This document shows, piece after piece, positions 34,509-46,909 of a DNA stretch of 64,000 nt. How positions within the stretch are numbered: the stretch's first letter is position 1; each line of letters opens with the position of its first letter. The notes below the pieces were generated by a model. That model saw only the letters and a list, made by a program, of their open reading frames with translations. It was not told the origin of the DNA and searched no databases. The DNA lies in contig OY744461.1 in assembly GCA_963556145.1 (NCBI GenBank), positions 1,860,001 to 1,924,000 of the forward strand, given 5' to 3'. This DNA comes from Hygrocybe punicea (lineage: Eukaryota > Basidiomycota > Agaricomycetes > Agaricales > Hygrophoraceae). The position numbers were made by a program, and so were the translations under genes.

Positions 34509-36159
34509 TGTTACGGATCGCTTCTGCAGCGGGCTCCGGCAACAATCAACTTAACAGGGGATCGGCTTCCAGAGGGGAGAACAGCAGCTTTCATTGTTGC
34601 TTACAGCTAAGACAACACTGCTAACAGGGGGGGTCAAGGTCTAGTGTCATTGCGAGCCGTGGGGGTTACCCAAAACAAGATGAGTCTGCCCCAAGAACCA
34701 GACTAAACGTAAGGAAAGGAAAAGAAGAAAAAGTCCGAACCAACAACAAGAACAGTACATATAGTGGCTGGTCTTGAGGGGAGGTAAATAGGAATACAAC
34801 CATGAAGCCACAACATGTCCAACTCTACCATGTGTTCACCATGAGGCATACATGAGGCGTCCTCATGTCGATGTTCTCGCGATCCAACTGGAGGCCCGGG
34901 TGTCGTTGAGGATAGAAGAGGTCCAGATGACTCGGATGATTTGTCATCGGATCATGTGACATGCAGAATTGCCAATTCGGGGTCTACACTTGCTGTAATG
35001 GGCAAGTACGCAGTTTGGCAAGTGCATTGCATGGTCGGGTCGAAGATGGGTATCGTCCAGTGTAGGATTGGTGATGAGAGTGTCTTGAGGTAGCAGGGAC
35101 ATAGCGACAAGGTCGGTATAAAGGAAAACAAAGGAATGTATGGAGGGAAAACCAACTAGGATGGTGGGATAGTCGAGGTCAGACATGTGAACAGCATAAG
35201 CTGTACCGGATGACGATGTCTGTGTCAATGACGTATCGAGGGGTGATGTCTTGTCCTGTCTGTGGAACAATGCAGTCCACCTGATGTTGGTATTCATCCA
35301 AGAAAGGGTATTGTTGTAAACGAGTGTGGGAGATATCAAGGTTATAGATGGAAAAGGGTAAATGAATGTGGGTCCAGGTTTCGAGTCATGGCACGAGTGA
35401 CAAGCTGTGGGAACAAGTCGTCGGGTACTGCATTGAAGCGGTGTCGTGCGAACAATATGCGATAGGGGTTGGTTCACTGTTTGGGAAGTCGTATGGTCTG
35501 TGGTCAAAGTCCAAAAGAATGTGCTTCGGCAATGGTCGGATTAGAGAGAACAGTGAAATGTCTTGTGATCGGGGATTGTTCAGAGTTCGCATGCAGGTGA
35601 GGAATGTCGTCGGATCGTCAGGGAGGATAATGGTGGGCACAGGGTACGAATATGGAAACCAAATATCCGGGAATGGCAATTGTCAATTACGTGTCGATAT
35701 ATTGTTGAGGTGGAAGTCAGAAGTATCAATGGTGGAAGGGTTTCGGTACTGATGCCAAAGATAGAACATAACAAGGTAAAAACCGATCAGGAAGGTGATG
35801 GCGATGCTGCCAATGATGATTACGGTAATTAGCTGTGTTGGGAGTACAGCCATTGTAAATCGGTTTGTCGTGGGATGAAGTCAACAATATGTCAGGGCGA
35901 GGGAAAAGACAATAGCGATGATGTCCGTCGGCAAGGAGACTATTCGGGTACAGCAAGGTAACGTGGGGATGTGTCCATGGTCGGTCTGGATTGTTCTAGA
36001 AGAAGAAAGGAAGAAAAGAGAACAAGGACAAGAATAAACAACAATGTCCAAAAGAAGACAAAAGGTAAAGGGGAACGAAAAAGGAAGGTATGGTAAAGTG
36101 GAATCGTCATCGTGGGTAATGGAGTCAGGATCGGAGTTGCGGAGTTGAAAAACGTAACA
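34509..36159 (-). repeat. solo LTR of the 1653-bp LTR family
   Basis: Starts TGTTACGGATCG and ends CGTAACA: the reverse complement of the 17.5/22.2 kb LTRs, 1651 bp, a few percent diverged. No internal sequence adjoins it. The five bases on either side (GTGGC and AACAT) differ, so there is no target duplication. Confidence 0.9.
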
Positions 36160-37297
36160 AACATGAAGGATGGGAAGGGGCAGGGCAGGGCACCATTGAT
36201 TGAATTTTAAATAATAATAATATATTATTATTTAACTGTGGGTTGTCGTGCTATCCACAACCCTCCTTGATACCTGCACAACCTGTAGGCTGAATAAAAA
36301 ACCCACAAGAATACCATTACCTGCATTTTGGATATAGGTTTCCATGGGTTGGGGTACAGGTAGCTGAAAAATACCTGGGAGTTACCTGTGCAGATGCCTA
36401 TGAGTACAAAGATAGATATAACAAACAAGGACTGAGACCCATTGCAATGGCCCATATCAGGGCAAGGACAGTGGAGATAAAGGCCACTCCACCTCACAAG
36501 CCACTGTGCTGCATAAATTAATGTGGGCCTGGGGTTGTGAGGAGAAATTTAGGGTGGAGGAGGTTGGTTTGTGGTTCAAACTGTATCCAGACACAGACTG
36601 AACAGTGAGCCACTTGTATCACAGCTAAGTCCCAGTTTATTTCCTGATTTAGTCATTTTCTTCAGTACATAAAGAGTCTGGTAAATAGAGACAAACCAGA
36701 CATTCTTTCACCCCTTTCACTTTGAAGCAGAGCCCTCTTGAGTGGCTTTGGAGACCCAGACCTCACCCCTCACAGTTCTCACATGGACCCTCTGAGTATC
36801 AAAGGTCCAAACTACATGGAACAGTTCTATGTGGTTCTGGTTCTGGTTTGCTGAACTGAGCAAATGGTTCAGTTTGGTTTGGCTAAAAGTAGATTAAACC
36901 AAACTTTGGCAACACTAAATCCACCACTCAAGTGGAGAACTAGACTTATCTAGACTAATTAGTAATAGTCTTAGTAAATATATAGTCAATATACTTGCAA
37001 ACATGTGGAGTGCCTAGTAAGATTTTCCACCATGGAAATCTTGCCAAAAAAATCAAAAATTGCTGCATGCTAAATCCAAGCAGAACTTGACATTTGGCTT
37101 GTATTTTACAGTTGATCAGATGCTAACATTTCACTGAATTGGGACAACAGTTTAACAATCTATCAATCTTGGTATTGTACAAAATATTGCAGTGCCAGCA
37201 GTGTATTGCAAGTTTTGTGATCATCAAGTAGACTATCACACAAAATATGGAGCAAATTGATTCCAATCCATAAAACCTTCTGGTGGATTCATAATGT
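36160..37297. other. no gene seen, transposon-like
   Basis: AT-rich sequence with repeats of ATAATAATATATTATT near 36,215 and GGTTCAGTTTGGTTTGG near 36,860, the latter like hAT subterminal motifs. Confidence 0.4.
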
Positions 37298-39047
37298 CTA
37301 CATCAAAGATGAGGTTGAAGCCAGAACAGGACAATATGAAGGACCTACTGAATGTGAGGAATAATGCAGAAGCAGGTCAGCAAAGTCAAAAGGTGATGGA
37401 TGTTGTGATGACCAAAAACGTGAAGGAGGTGAAGGCAGCCTCTCATCAGGGACTCCCTCTAATCTACTCTGGAGGTAAGACACAACCTGGCTAGCTGTAA
37501 GCCGAGTAGAAGGAGGCATCTTCCAGCATTCCCCAATAAGGCTCCACATGTCATCATCCAAACCAAACAGGATGCCAATATCATCTGGAGGTTGTATAGG
37601 TCTGTTGCCTTTCAAGACATTGAAGAAGACTTGTGCATCTTTTGGCTCTTCATAGAAGGGTATCTTTCCAGAAAATACCTATATCAATGAAATTTCAACC
37701 ACAGACAAGGACACAGTAAACAGTAATGATGCTGACCTCATAGCAAACACATGCAAAGGAATAAATATCCGATGCAAAAGTACTTTTTGATCCATTCTCT
37801 GGATCTAGAAGTTCAGGGGCTTGCCATCGTAGTGTTCCCCCAGGAGCTGTAGAAAGTAAAGCTGACTGGGTATTTTGAACCAGGACTTCAGAGGATCGCC
37901 AATCCATCATTCCTCCATGAGCTGTAGGAACCCAGGCCATCTGGCTGTCTCTAACAACAGTAAGACCAAAATCTGCTAGACATGCTCTGCAAGAAGATGT
38001 AACAAATATGTTGGCCTAAACCAATATCTGTCAGAATGCTCAATACCACACAAGGTAATGGAAATTACTCCTTTCAAGTCATCATGTATGATCTTCAAAG
38101 AGTGCAGATATTCAAGACCTGAGGCAATGTCACACACCTGGTATTGGAAATTCTGTTAGACCATGGTTAAATATTGATGGAACACTGACCAAACGAACAC
38201 GATCCACTTGAGGTTCTGATTCAAGATATGTCATAATATTGCCATTCTCCATCCACGGAGAAATGAGAGATATTTGAAATTTCTCATCATCCAAATAGCA
38301 AACACCATAGAATGGAAGCACATTTGGATGCAATAACTGCCGCCAGATAACAGCCTCACGCAAACAGTTCTAGAGAGCAAGCCATTCTCAGCAGGTCAAC
38401 AAATTGCCAAAGATAGGATATAATCAAATTTACCTTCAAAACTTTCATCAGGTCAGAGTTTTGATGCACCCTCAATACCTTGACAGCAACCACCTCACCC
38501 CGTAACATCCCCTTCCAAACATCCCCAAATGATCCAAATGCAACTCGACCATCATTCAACAACCTTTGCATGCCTTTCACAACCAAGCATTCTGGATGCA
38601 GACGTGAGTCATAAGATAATCTCACTATTGCAGTTACCAGGATTTGCTTCAGATGTTTGTCAAGATTGGGAACATCCAAGAGCTAAAGCACATCTGTATT
38701 CTGACATGGTATAGGTTTAATAGCACTCACCTCTTGCATTGTATTAAGAAGAGACTGTGCTCTGGGACCACGGTGTGAAACAAATGCTTGAAAATCATCT
38801 TGAGTAACCAAAGCAGCTTCTAGACGGGTGTAGATGCCCATTATGTCCAGGAACAGTATCCGTTCTAGGTCTTCTGGATCATCGCAGGCCCCACTCGAAT
38901 ACGGCAAGACACAACAGCTCTCTCCGAACTATAAATGGTCAGCTTGCACACAAAGTACTCATGTGCTCCACCACATACATATTCAGAATTTCGGAGCATG
39001 TCCATGAGGCCTTTACTCGTGACTTGATGGTTCAGAAGGCCGGTCAT
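37298..39047 (-). CDS. TKL-like protein kinase
   Basis: Kinase motifs are spread over several exons: glycine loop VAFGSFGDVWKG and VVAVKVL (about 38530-38460), LLHPNVLPFYGVCY (about 38340), SPWMENGNIMTYL (38260), catalytic loop IIHDDLKG (38060), ACLADFGL (37985-37960), GTLRWQAPELL (37840), DIYSFACVCYE (37740), WSLIGECWKMPPSTRLTASQVV (37540). Introns seen include 37679-37736 and one starting GTAATT near 38075 that joins DLKG to ANIFVTSS. All catalytic residues (VAVK Lys, H-x-D, DFG) are present, so an active kinase is likely. The N-terminal part (SHRGPRAQSLLNTMQE, then LLDVPNLDKHLK) is the usual lead-in of these agaricomycete kinases. Whether 39047 is the true start, and how the exons near 38,900 join, is unresolved. 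Substrates unknown. Confidence 0.75.
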
Positions 39048-39111
39048 ATCATCCCATGATCTCCATGTCTCGAGCGATTGGCGTAAGGTACCTAAGAGTC
39101 TATTGCAGTCA

Positions 39112-41117
39112 TTAGACACAGTTTACAGTAAGTGAACGTGAAAAAGAAAACCTGGTGTTTGTTCCGCAACACTTGAGATGTGCCATTGCATAAAGGGTCA
39201 GCCTCTTGAGAGTGAATTTTTTTAGATAATTACTAAAGCACTAGCAATGCAAAGTTTCCACTCACAGGATACATCAAGCGCCCCACTTGTACATCATTCT
39301 CATTCAAGTTTGTTGCCTCACGGAGTACTCGCAGGAGACTATCCTTGTTGGCAGCTGACCATCCCATTGGATCATGCCAGGGATGGATGTGAGTACTCCA
39401 ATTGGCCAAACTTGTACACAACATCGTTATGTCGACTGATGGCCTCATTTGCACGAGAACCTCCTCCAGGTGAGTAATGCCAGCGCAAACAATGCAATCA
39501 CGTTCCTCCACCGGATCGGCGGCTTCAAGGGGAATCACGCTAATATCAACCAGGCCCTGCATCCACGAAATTACCGATGCATACCAGTCCAGATATTCAG
39601 AATATGCCGAATAGCAGTCATGTCCGGAAGCCGCAACTGCACGGCGAAACTTTTCAGAAACAGGCGTAGGCCTTATAGGAGGCAGGTCGATTTGGCTCAT
39701 AACCAGTTCTGAATCATCCCAAGCATCGAACCAGGTCATAGGGGAGTGATAAGTCATACCACAAAGATCATCCAAGAGCATCCATAATACAGCGCCAATC
39801 CAGAGACGGGCGTCTTCAGGAAATGATAACGGTCTTCGAGTGGACGTGATATTATGAGTTAAAAGTGCATTGCGTCGCCTGGTGATAGCATCGTGGAGAG
39901 TCTGCCAGTCATTGGAAGTCAACAGCGAGATAGACGCTCGCCAACTTTCAGGATAATCGTTAATCCACGACAAATATGATTGATCTGGATGCCCGACAAC
40001 GATTTGTTGTCTCAACCACTCTTCCTGTTCATCGGCCAAGGACCACAAGTCAAGTAAGTCATCAATACTCGCACCCTCGATGAGCATGAGTACTGGGGTG
40101 ATAGTCGGCTCCACGTCCTCGTCCAGTAAAGCATGCTCGTAAAGAATCCACGAGAGCACTAGAGATACCGAGGGTCTTTCATCTATTATAGTCATGGATA
40201 TGTCCCCGGACGACGGTGGCGGAGCAACTTCGATAGAAGTGAACTCTCCGAAAAAATGACCCGGGTTACAAAACGTTATCTCCCCAATTCTGCAGTGAAC
40301 AATGAGCTCCAAATGCTGTCATGAACTAGAATCCATACCTGTTTGCGCAAACATCACAACCACACATGTTCTTGCAAATGGCAACAAATTCATCCTGTAG
40401 ATGGAGCTTCGACATCATCATGGCCCATTCGCTGATCATGCCCAGATCAGTAGCACACTGGTGACGGTCGCCCCGCAAAGACGGAAAGAAAGTGGCGCGA
40501 AGTTCGTCGTGATTGAGATTGAAAAAATGGAATAAGTCGTGAACGCAAGTGTACCACTCGCGAACATCGAGGGCGGAGTCACGTCGGGGTGCCAGACCGC
40601 GTTTCTTGTTGGCATTTGCCATATATCTGGAGACCAGAAGCCTCCAACCGATGATACGAACTCGATTACCGGGGGTGTCACGAATAACCACGCGGTTCCT
40701 TTTGTGGAACAGGCGATTCTTCAGAGCCATTCCTGCCTGCTCCCAGTCCTCCGGCAGGATTTCATACGTGTAGTCCTTCGAAAACGTGGGACGTTTAATA
40801 TTCTTTCTCAACCACTCCTCGTCGCCATCCTCCCACATCCACAGATCGTCAAGCCCCTCGATCCCTTCGATGATTCCTAACCAAGTCTCGACAGCCAAGC
40901 CATGGTTTCGACTGCATCCTCTGTATAAAATATTCCACAAAAATGACAGCCGAAGATGTGGGTGGCCGTCATTCCCGCAGGAGAGCCTTTCCACACAATC
41001 CAAATCGTCCTTTAGAGGCGTGAAAGGGAGAGATAAACAAAGAGTGTCGGACATGAGAACATCCTGCCGACTCTCTCCATCGGATAACGTGGAAATAGGA
41101 TTGCCATCTTGATGCAT
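39112..41117 (-). CDS. unknown protein with two related halves and Cys-rich junctions
   Basis: Exons 41117-40339, 40289-39266, 39204-39112; introns 40290-40338 (GTATGG...C-A-G, 49 bp) and 39205-39265 (GTGAGT...AAG). Lengths keep frame throughout (631 residues). I do not recognise the family. The N-terminal half contains IEGIEGLDDLWMWEDGDEEWLRKNI and the second half IEGASIDDLLDLWSLADEQ then EWLRQQI, each followed by an acidic-aromatic segment ending in W (LPEDWEQ / YPESWRA), so the protein looks like an internal duplication. Cys clusters (CKNMCGCDVC, DCIVCAG, LKCCGTN) suggest metal binding. No signal peptide or membrane span. It ends 65 bp before the first kinase ATG on the same strand. Confidence 0.65.
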
Positions 41118-41963
41118 GGTACGGAGAGGATAGCGCAAGATTCTCTGGTTGTGAATAATTCTGTAGGTAGCCTTGGGTGGTAGACGGCGAGCCTAATGTT
41201 CCGCGAAGCCTCTGCCTAGAAACAAGGTTGACTGTTTACGAATTGATGACTTTACGGCAACATGAAGTAAGTACATACCACTTCCGGAAAATCATGATGG
41301 GATAAAGTTTGATAAACTATAGATATTACCAACGTGCTTTGTAGGACTCGGTTGAGCATTTGAGGAGTTTCTAGACCGAGCTTACGGTAACCCGTGAAGG
41401 CCCGAGGAAATGGAGAAATACTTTATTACAACCAAGTTGAAAGTAGTTGGATCGCGGACTCCATATTTCGGATACAGCGGCGAACAAGACTGCACGGAAG
41501 TTTACGAGGACTGAAACTGAGTAGTGATTCTGTATTGCACAAATTATTTCGATTCTCGCCCGACCTCCTTATTTTCGTTCAGTACTGATGGAAGGGTGTA
41601 TGCCCTAGCAACGCGGCCAGAGTAACCCCTCCTCCGACATCCGAAATATAATCTGAGACGTCAAGAAAGGTGGCACGCAACGGAACAACACCTGAGCCCT
41701 GAATACTGTCCTCACCTGGTCATGCTCCTATTAATGGTCAAGTCCTAACTCAATTGGCACAGTAAGAAACCCACCTGGTTGATATGTTCATATAAAGGCA
41801 CCAACTGATCCGGCGAGGAGAATGACTTGTGTATTGAATATGCGTATACTTTCAAGACCGGTCGCAGAACAGGTGTCCACCTCTCCATCCATCCATAAAC
41901 TTGCCACTACCGCCGCTGCCTCGAAAATCTTGGTACCTAGAATGCACAGTGAAGTAAACATTT
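41118..41963. other. intergenic, no gene seen
   Basis: Spacer between two minus-strand genes. A 64-codon frame at 41394-41588 has no support. Confidence 0.4.
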
Positions 41964-44900
41964 TCATAGCTCCTCCTCGTCATCGCTGACAATGAAAATT
42001 CCAGCATCTTCCGTGGTCTCTGGCCAACGAACTCGGGAGGGAATATCAGTGGCCTGAAGAATAGAACGATCAAGATGATGGTTCTCGGTTGACACTGCAG
42101 ACGGCTTCATCTCTGATTCCGTCAATCTGAAGAAACCCTTAGTAGTCCTTGTGATTTCCATACAGGCTAGGTGCATAACACGCACCGACTCCGCTCTCGC
42201 ATAACGCGTAGGATCACATCCTTCTCTTGCTTCGTTTGTGCCAGGTTCAATTTTGCCATGAGCAGCTTGCTCTCAGCGATCTGCTGCTCCAGCCACCGCT
42301 GTTTTGCAGCTAGTTCCAGCTTCATCATTGCAGGAGATGGCTTGAGCGGAAGTGGTCTGGTGGTCTGGATGGCTTCGGTGATGAAGGAAACTGCCATGTC
42401 CTCAAAGGCATTCGGAGCCGGGGTAGAGTTGACGCTCCCAGATACAACGGACGGGACAGGAGAATTAGATGTTCCAGAGTACACAAGAAAGGTAACATCG
42501 GTAAAGGGTGAGAGGTTTGAAGGTGTCTCAGCGGAGTGTGATAAGGCGGATGAAGTGTCGGACATAATAGTCTGAGTATTAGCCGTAGAGTTAAGGGCCT
42601 TGTTCCGTTTACTTTCAAGGACCAACCGACGCAAATGACCTTCCTCTGCCACTTTGGCCGGATCCGTGCCTTCCGTCAGTAAAGTCGGCGTGCTCAGCGT
42701 GGCAGTGTCAGAACGAGCGGACGTCCCAGTGGATGTACTCTCCGATGATATATCGTTTGGTCCTGCTCCGCTACTCGCTTTACTGAGCTCCAATTTAGAG
42801 CGAGCAATCCTCTCTTCCAACTCCTTCTGTCGCGCCTGAAGTGACCGTTTTGCATGACTGGGGCCCTTTGGCGGGTTCTTCATTGCACGTGGTTCGGAGA
42901 TGATGTTCGAAGACGGCGCAGGCGTGCATTCGAAAGAAACAGAAGCGACACCCTGAACAGGAGGTTTGAGCGAGAATGAAGGAATATTCAATCGGGACGC
43001 CGGAGCTGGTTGGTGTGGTTGAGCAGGCCGTGGGACAGGCGCAGTCGGCGTCATTGTCCCTTTGACATTCTTGGGAAGAGTCGGCGTGACAACTTGCGAG
43101 GATGGCGCATCAGTTTGAGCGCGATTCGGGAGCTGGGAGCTCGTTGGCAACTCCAATTCCATGTCCTCTAAGATAGAATCGACGTCAGCTTCCTTGGTTG
43201 GGATAGAAGACACGATCAAAGGAGATCCATGTCGGGACGATGCAATCGAGGCGCAGTCGTCATCGCCTCCAGTAGCAAGTGGAGAGCTAGCCATAGCTTT
43301 AGGCGAGCCACAGGCAGGATAACTCTGAAAAGATGATTCGGGCTCAGCAACCCATGATGGAACAGTTGGGCTACAGTCGCCAGTGAAAGACGGGCTGGGA
43401 CAATATGTAGCCAACGCGCTGGATACGAATGCGGGTAACAATGGGGAGTCAATCGAGGGCTGGAGGTCGAAATGGGCGCTTTTGCTAGTAACTCCTCCGT
43501 TCAATCGTGATTTCGCCTGAGCATCAGGGATCAACTCTCGGTTTTGTTTCATCTGTTCCCTCTTCTTGTTTACCTTCTTTTGTGCCTTTTTCTCCTTCTT
43601 GGTCAATGGCTGCCACTTGTTCGATTCGTCCTCTTCGATCTCACCCTCCTCGATCTCGCCATCGTCAACTGCAGGCCCCGGACCATCAGGGCGATACCAC
43701 CACACCCTGATCGCAGCTCGTTCTGGGTCACTCTGGAAACGTGGGCTCGAAAATAATGCACGCGCCATTTCCGCGTTCTCAAACTCGACAAGCGCTTTCC
43801 CATTTGTGTCCAGTTCCAGATTCACGGGGGCCTTACCGCATATTCTCTTGCACCAGTTCCAGATAAATTCTCGATTGCGTTTGCTTTTCGGTAGTTGCTC
43901 TATGACGAGCGTACGTGAGGGATTAGACCTGTAAGGACGGCGATCCGGAGCCGAAGCAGAGGTCGAGGTGGTACGATGAAATAAACCATGGGTGTTATTT
44001 GGGATGTGATGAGACTTCATTCCAATGGGTAGAACTTTTTTTATACCGGGGGGACCCGAAGCAACTTGCTTGGAACCGCATGATGCTGGAAGTTTTAAAG
44101 GAGCCTGAGCGACCAGAGAACGCGAGGGTCCAGGCTGGGACATGGGGAGTAAAGGACCGTCCAAAGAGTGAGGATCAAGGGGGCCATGACTAAACGGTGG
44201 CCGTGCGGGCAATCTGCCACCAATATTGGGCTCAACATTGGAAACTTGGACAGGGAGAACGTTGGAAGCTTGGACGGGAAAGATGGGATCCAGCGGTGCC
44301 GACCTCATACTGGTATTCGCATTATCAAAGGTTGCACTCTGAGATAAGGGAACCCGAGGAAGTGAATCAGGGGGCCGCTGAAATCGCCCACCAATCATAT
44401 CAGACGCGTGCGAAAATTGGTAGGGATTGAAGGCGGGGCCAGCTCCTGGCCATGAGTGCAGAGCCGACACACTCCCAGAATTCGCCTGGCGTGGCCAGGT
44501 CCGCGGTTTTGGCTCGAATTTCGACACCTGAGGTACTTCTAGAGCCGAACGTGGCGGTGTGGGGTGATGTTCCCAAGTTGGTTGGCAGGCCAAGGTCTCC
44601 CGCTCCAATCTTCTCCTTCTCTTCCTGGCTTTTTTGCTCTCAGGCTTGAGAAATGCTCCTTCAAGCCTCTCCAAAATCACCCGAGCAGGACTGCCACTAT
44701 GCCTATCACACCCTACGCCGCCTTCGTCCCGTTTACGTTTCAACACGAGAGGGACAGGCTCGACAGGACCTGGGAATCCTGGGTTGTACCGCAAGCTACC
44801 GTTAGGAATAAAGTCAGAAGAGCTCACCATCGAGGTCACGGCCCAATCCAAGACCAGGCGTGTAGCCCATATTAAGCATCATCTTCATACCCTTTGGAGC

Positions 44901-45083
44901 TGCCGTTGGTGTCTCCCCGACTTTGGCCTTGACTTCCCTCGTATCCAGAGGTACTGAGTAGGGCTCCTGCGGTAATGGTTGGCTAACGAATACTTCGCCC
45001 TCGTCGTCAGATATAATAATCGGCGAGCCTTTCGAGCCTGCGCCGCGCGCTGCCATTGACGATGTTCGGGTGAAGGTTCTCAT
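41964..45083 (-). CDS. G-patch plus RRM RNA-binding protein
   Basis: Exons 45083-44828, 44778-42186, 42126-41964; introns 44779-44827 (GTGAGC...CAG) and 42127-42185 (GTGCGT...CAG); 1003 residues. Order: short acidic N-terminus (IIISDDEGEV), a G-patch-like segment (GMKMMLNMGYTPGLGLG, residues about 66-82), LVLKRKRDEGGVGC, a long Pro/Ser-rich region, one RRM at about residues 330-410 (SRTLVIEQLPK, KALVEFENAEMARAL, AIRVWWYRPDG), an acidic EIEEGEIEED and Lys-rich tract, low-complexity Ser/Pro, coiled-coil-like segments (KELEERIARSKLELS and KQRWLEQQIAESKLLMAKL) and an acidic C-terminus. G-patch proteins usually stimulate DEAH-box helicases in splicing or ribosome assembly; the RRM would add RNA contact. 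Nuclear function inferred. The RRM plus I-x-V-x-W-Y-R pattern resembles Rbm26/27-like proteins. Confidence 0.75.
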
Positions 45084-45188
45084 TTTTGAACCAATCTGGT
45101 TAGGGTTATCATTTTATTATTATTATTATTAAATAATTCCTGTAGGTTTTCAGACTGAATTTATTCAGATAATTAATGCTCAAGTGCG

Positions 45189-45738
45189 TCAAGCCTTGTT
45201 AGGAGCACCACTGTCACCGCCTTTGTCCCTTTGAATCAACCCAACTCCGAGGATAACACCGTCCGCGAGAACATCAGCCATTTTTCGCCCTTCCGTGGCC
45301 TGACGTTCGGCTTTCTTTACAAATTCAGCCTTGACGGCTTTCGCACGAGCAATCTAGAGTAAAGAGACAGAGGAACAGCGGATGAGAAACCATAAGTATT
45401 CAAGCACGTAGAATGCAGCTCACTTCTTTTGTGTGGTGGAGACATTCGAGATAGTCGCCCGCCTGAGGACGACATTCGACGGGGTTATCGGTTTGGGCGT
45501 AGCACTACGCAGACGAGGCAGTGACGAACAAAGTCCAACATTAATTGACAACGACCTACTTTGGAGAATTCCTGCCAATAGGCAAAACACCGTGAACGGC
45601 CTGAACGGAAATGGTGAAGACAGACAACCAGATGTTTGCACAAGATAGCTACCGCCAGAATAGCCAAACCCAGACTGTCAATAGTTAGTACTTTGGCTTG
45701 TCCAGCATGACCAGGGTGGAACAATCACGTACAGCCAT
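45189..45738 (-). CDS. NDUFS5: complex I subunit NDUFS5 (15 kDa, twin CX9C)
   Basis: Five exons: 45738-45733 (only ATGGCT), 45674-45653, 45600-45560, 45504-45424, 45353-45189; introns of 58, 52, 55 and 70 bp. The first intron has a perfect TACTAAC branch site. Product 104 residues: SGFGYSGG, then CFAYWQEFSKC (C-x9-C), CYAQTDNPVEC, CRPQAGDYLEC (C-x9-C), LHHTKEIARAKAVKAEF and a basic tail. The twin CX9C fold is imported through Mia40 into the mitochondrial intermembrane space and joins the membrane-arm base of respiratory complex I. It is divergent from GET5 with 136 bp between start codons. Confidence 0.92.
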
Positions 45739-45874
45739 GACGCTTGTTATAATTAGTTGGAAACAATGTGGGGCTGGTCCAAGTCGTGACTAGCCGCATC
45801 CGGAACTGATAAAAGACTGGGACCACTTCAAATTGACTTTCCCTAATAATTGCACCACCGTAAATTACCCTCTC
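45739..45874. promoter_or_regulatory. 136-bp shared promoter of NDUFS5 and GET5
   Basis: The start codons at 45738 (-) and 45875 (+) face away from each other, so both promoters and 5' leaders must fit in 136 bp. No TATA box is evident on either strand. Confidence 0.6.
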
Positions 45875-46909
45875 ATGGCGAATGAAGCAGAACAAGTCTT
45901 TGTTAAAACACTGTTGAACACCTTGTCGACTCAACCCGTAACCTATGCGGACGATTATCAACAACCTCCTCAACATTTTCTCAAAAAGATTCCTGTCTTG
46001 CCGGTTCGTGTAACGAGTAATACAATGTTTCAGCACCCAACGACTGACTGGTAGATCGAAATTCCTGCCCCTCCGCGTAAGGGTGATGCACCCATCTTTG
46101 CAGGTGAGTCTCGACGCATTGGAACGTATCTCTTCCATTGAACACTGCGCCTTTCTAACTATCCTGTTAGCCTCCATCAGCATTACCTTCAAGTCCTTGA
46201 AACCTTCTCAGTCGTTCACCATATCCGTGCAGCCTACGGATACTGTATCGGACATCAAGTCTCAACTCGCCTCTCAACCCAAAGCACCGCCTGCGGATGC
46301 ACAGCGGCTTCTGCTCAAAGGCAAAGCTCTCGCCGACTCCAAGCTACTGAAAGAGTACAATGTCAAGGACGGAGACACCATCAACCTCATGGTGAAACCT
46401 GGTTTTGAGTGGGATCCATCCAAACCTACTGTTCCCTCTCCGTCATCATCAAAGGTCGGCAGTGTCCTTGTCGTGGAGACCATGCCGACACCCGTTCGTT
46501 CCCAGCCGACGTTAGACACAACAATCCGGAAACACCAACGAATACCCTCGGTTATTTTGACTCCGTCACCGTCACCGACAACCGAGAAACCTGTAGATAT
46601 TCCGCTCACATTGGACACAATTTCGACATCCTCGATCTCAGGCGAAGCCCTCTCGTCGTATCATAGTGTCCTTGCCAAACCTGGTTTCTGGAAGAGCTTC
46701 CGTGATTTTTTACAGTTCGTTCCTCGTTATCCTTCAGCGTTATACTGATCTGTGTGACCGGGGTATTTGGCAGTTCGAAATTTGCTGACGACGGTGATGT
46801 ATCGCAGGCTTTCGAGGACTTTTTGTGTGCAAGCAAAGGCACACTCACTGCATTCGAAATTGCCAAGATCCGTGATGAACTCGGTGTCATTGGCATGGCT
46901 GGCAGGTGA
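45875..46909 (+). CDS. GET5: Get5/Mdy2-like ubiquitin-like protein of the GET pathway
   Basis: Exons 45875-46003, 46055-46103, 46171-46714, 46774-46909; introns 51, 67 and 59 bp; 285 residues. The N-terminus (FVKTLLNTLSTQPVTYADDY, then PPQHFLKKIPVLP) is the Get4-binding region. A ubiquitin-like domain follows (ISITFKSLKPSQSF, DTVSDIKSQL, QRLLLKGKALAD, YNVKDGDTINLMVKPG). A Ser/Thr/Pro linker leads to a C-terminal helical domain (FWKSFRDFL, AFEDFLCASKG, AFEIAKIRDELGV) of the dimerisation type. Get5 with Get4 and Sgt2 hands tail-anchored membrane proteins to Get3 for insertion in the ER; the SNARE at 54.8 kb is a typical client class. The donor CA|GTTCGT at 46715 is weak but is the only one that keeps frame. 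Confidence 0.85.
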
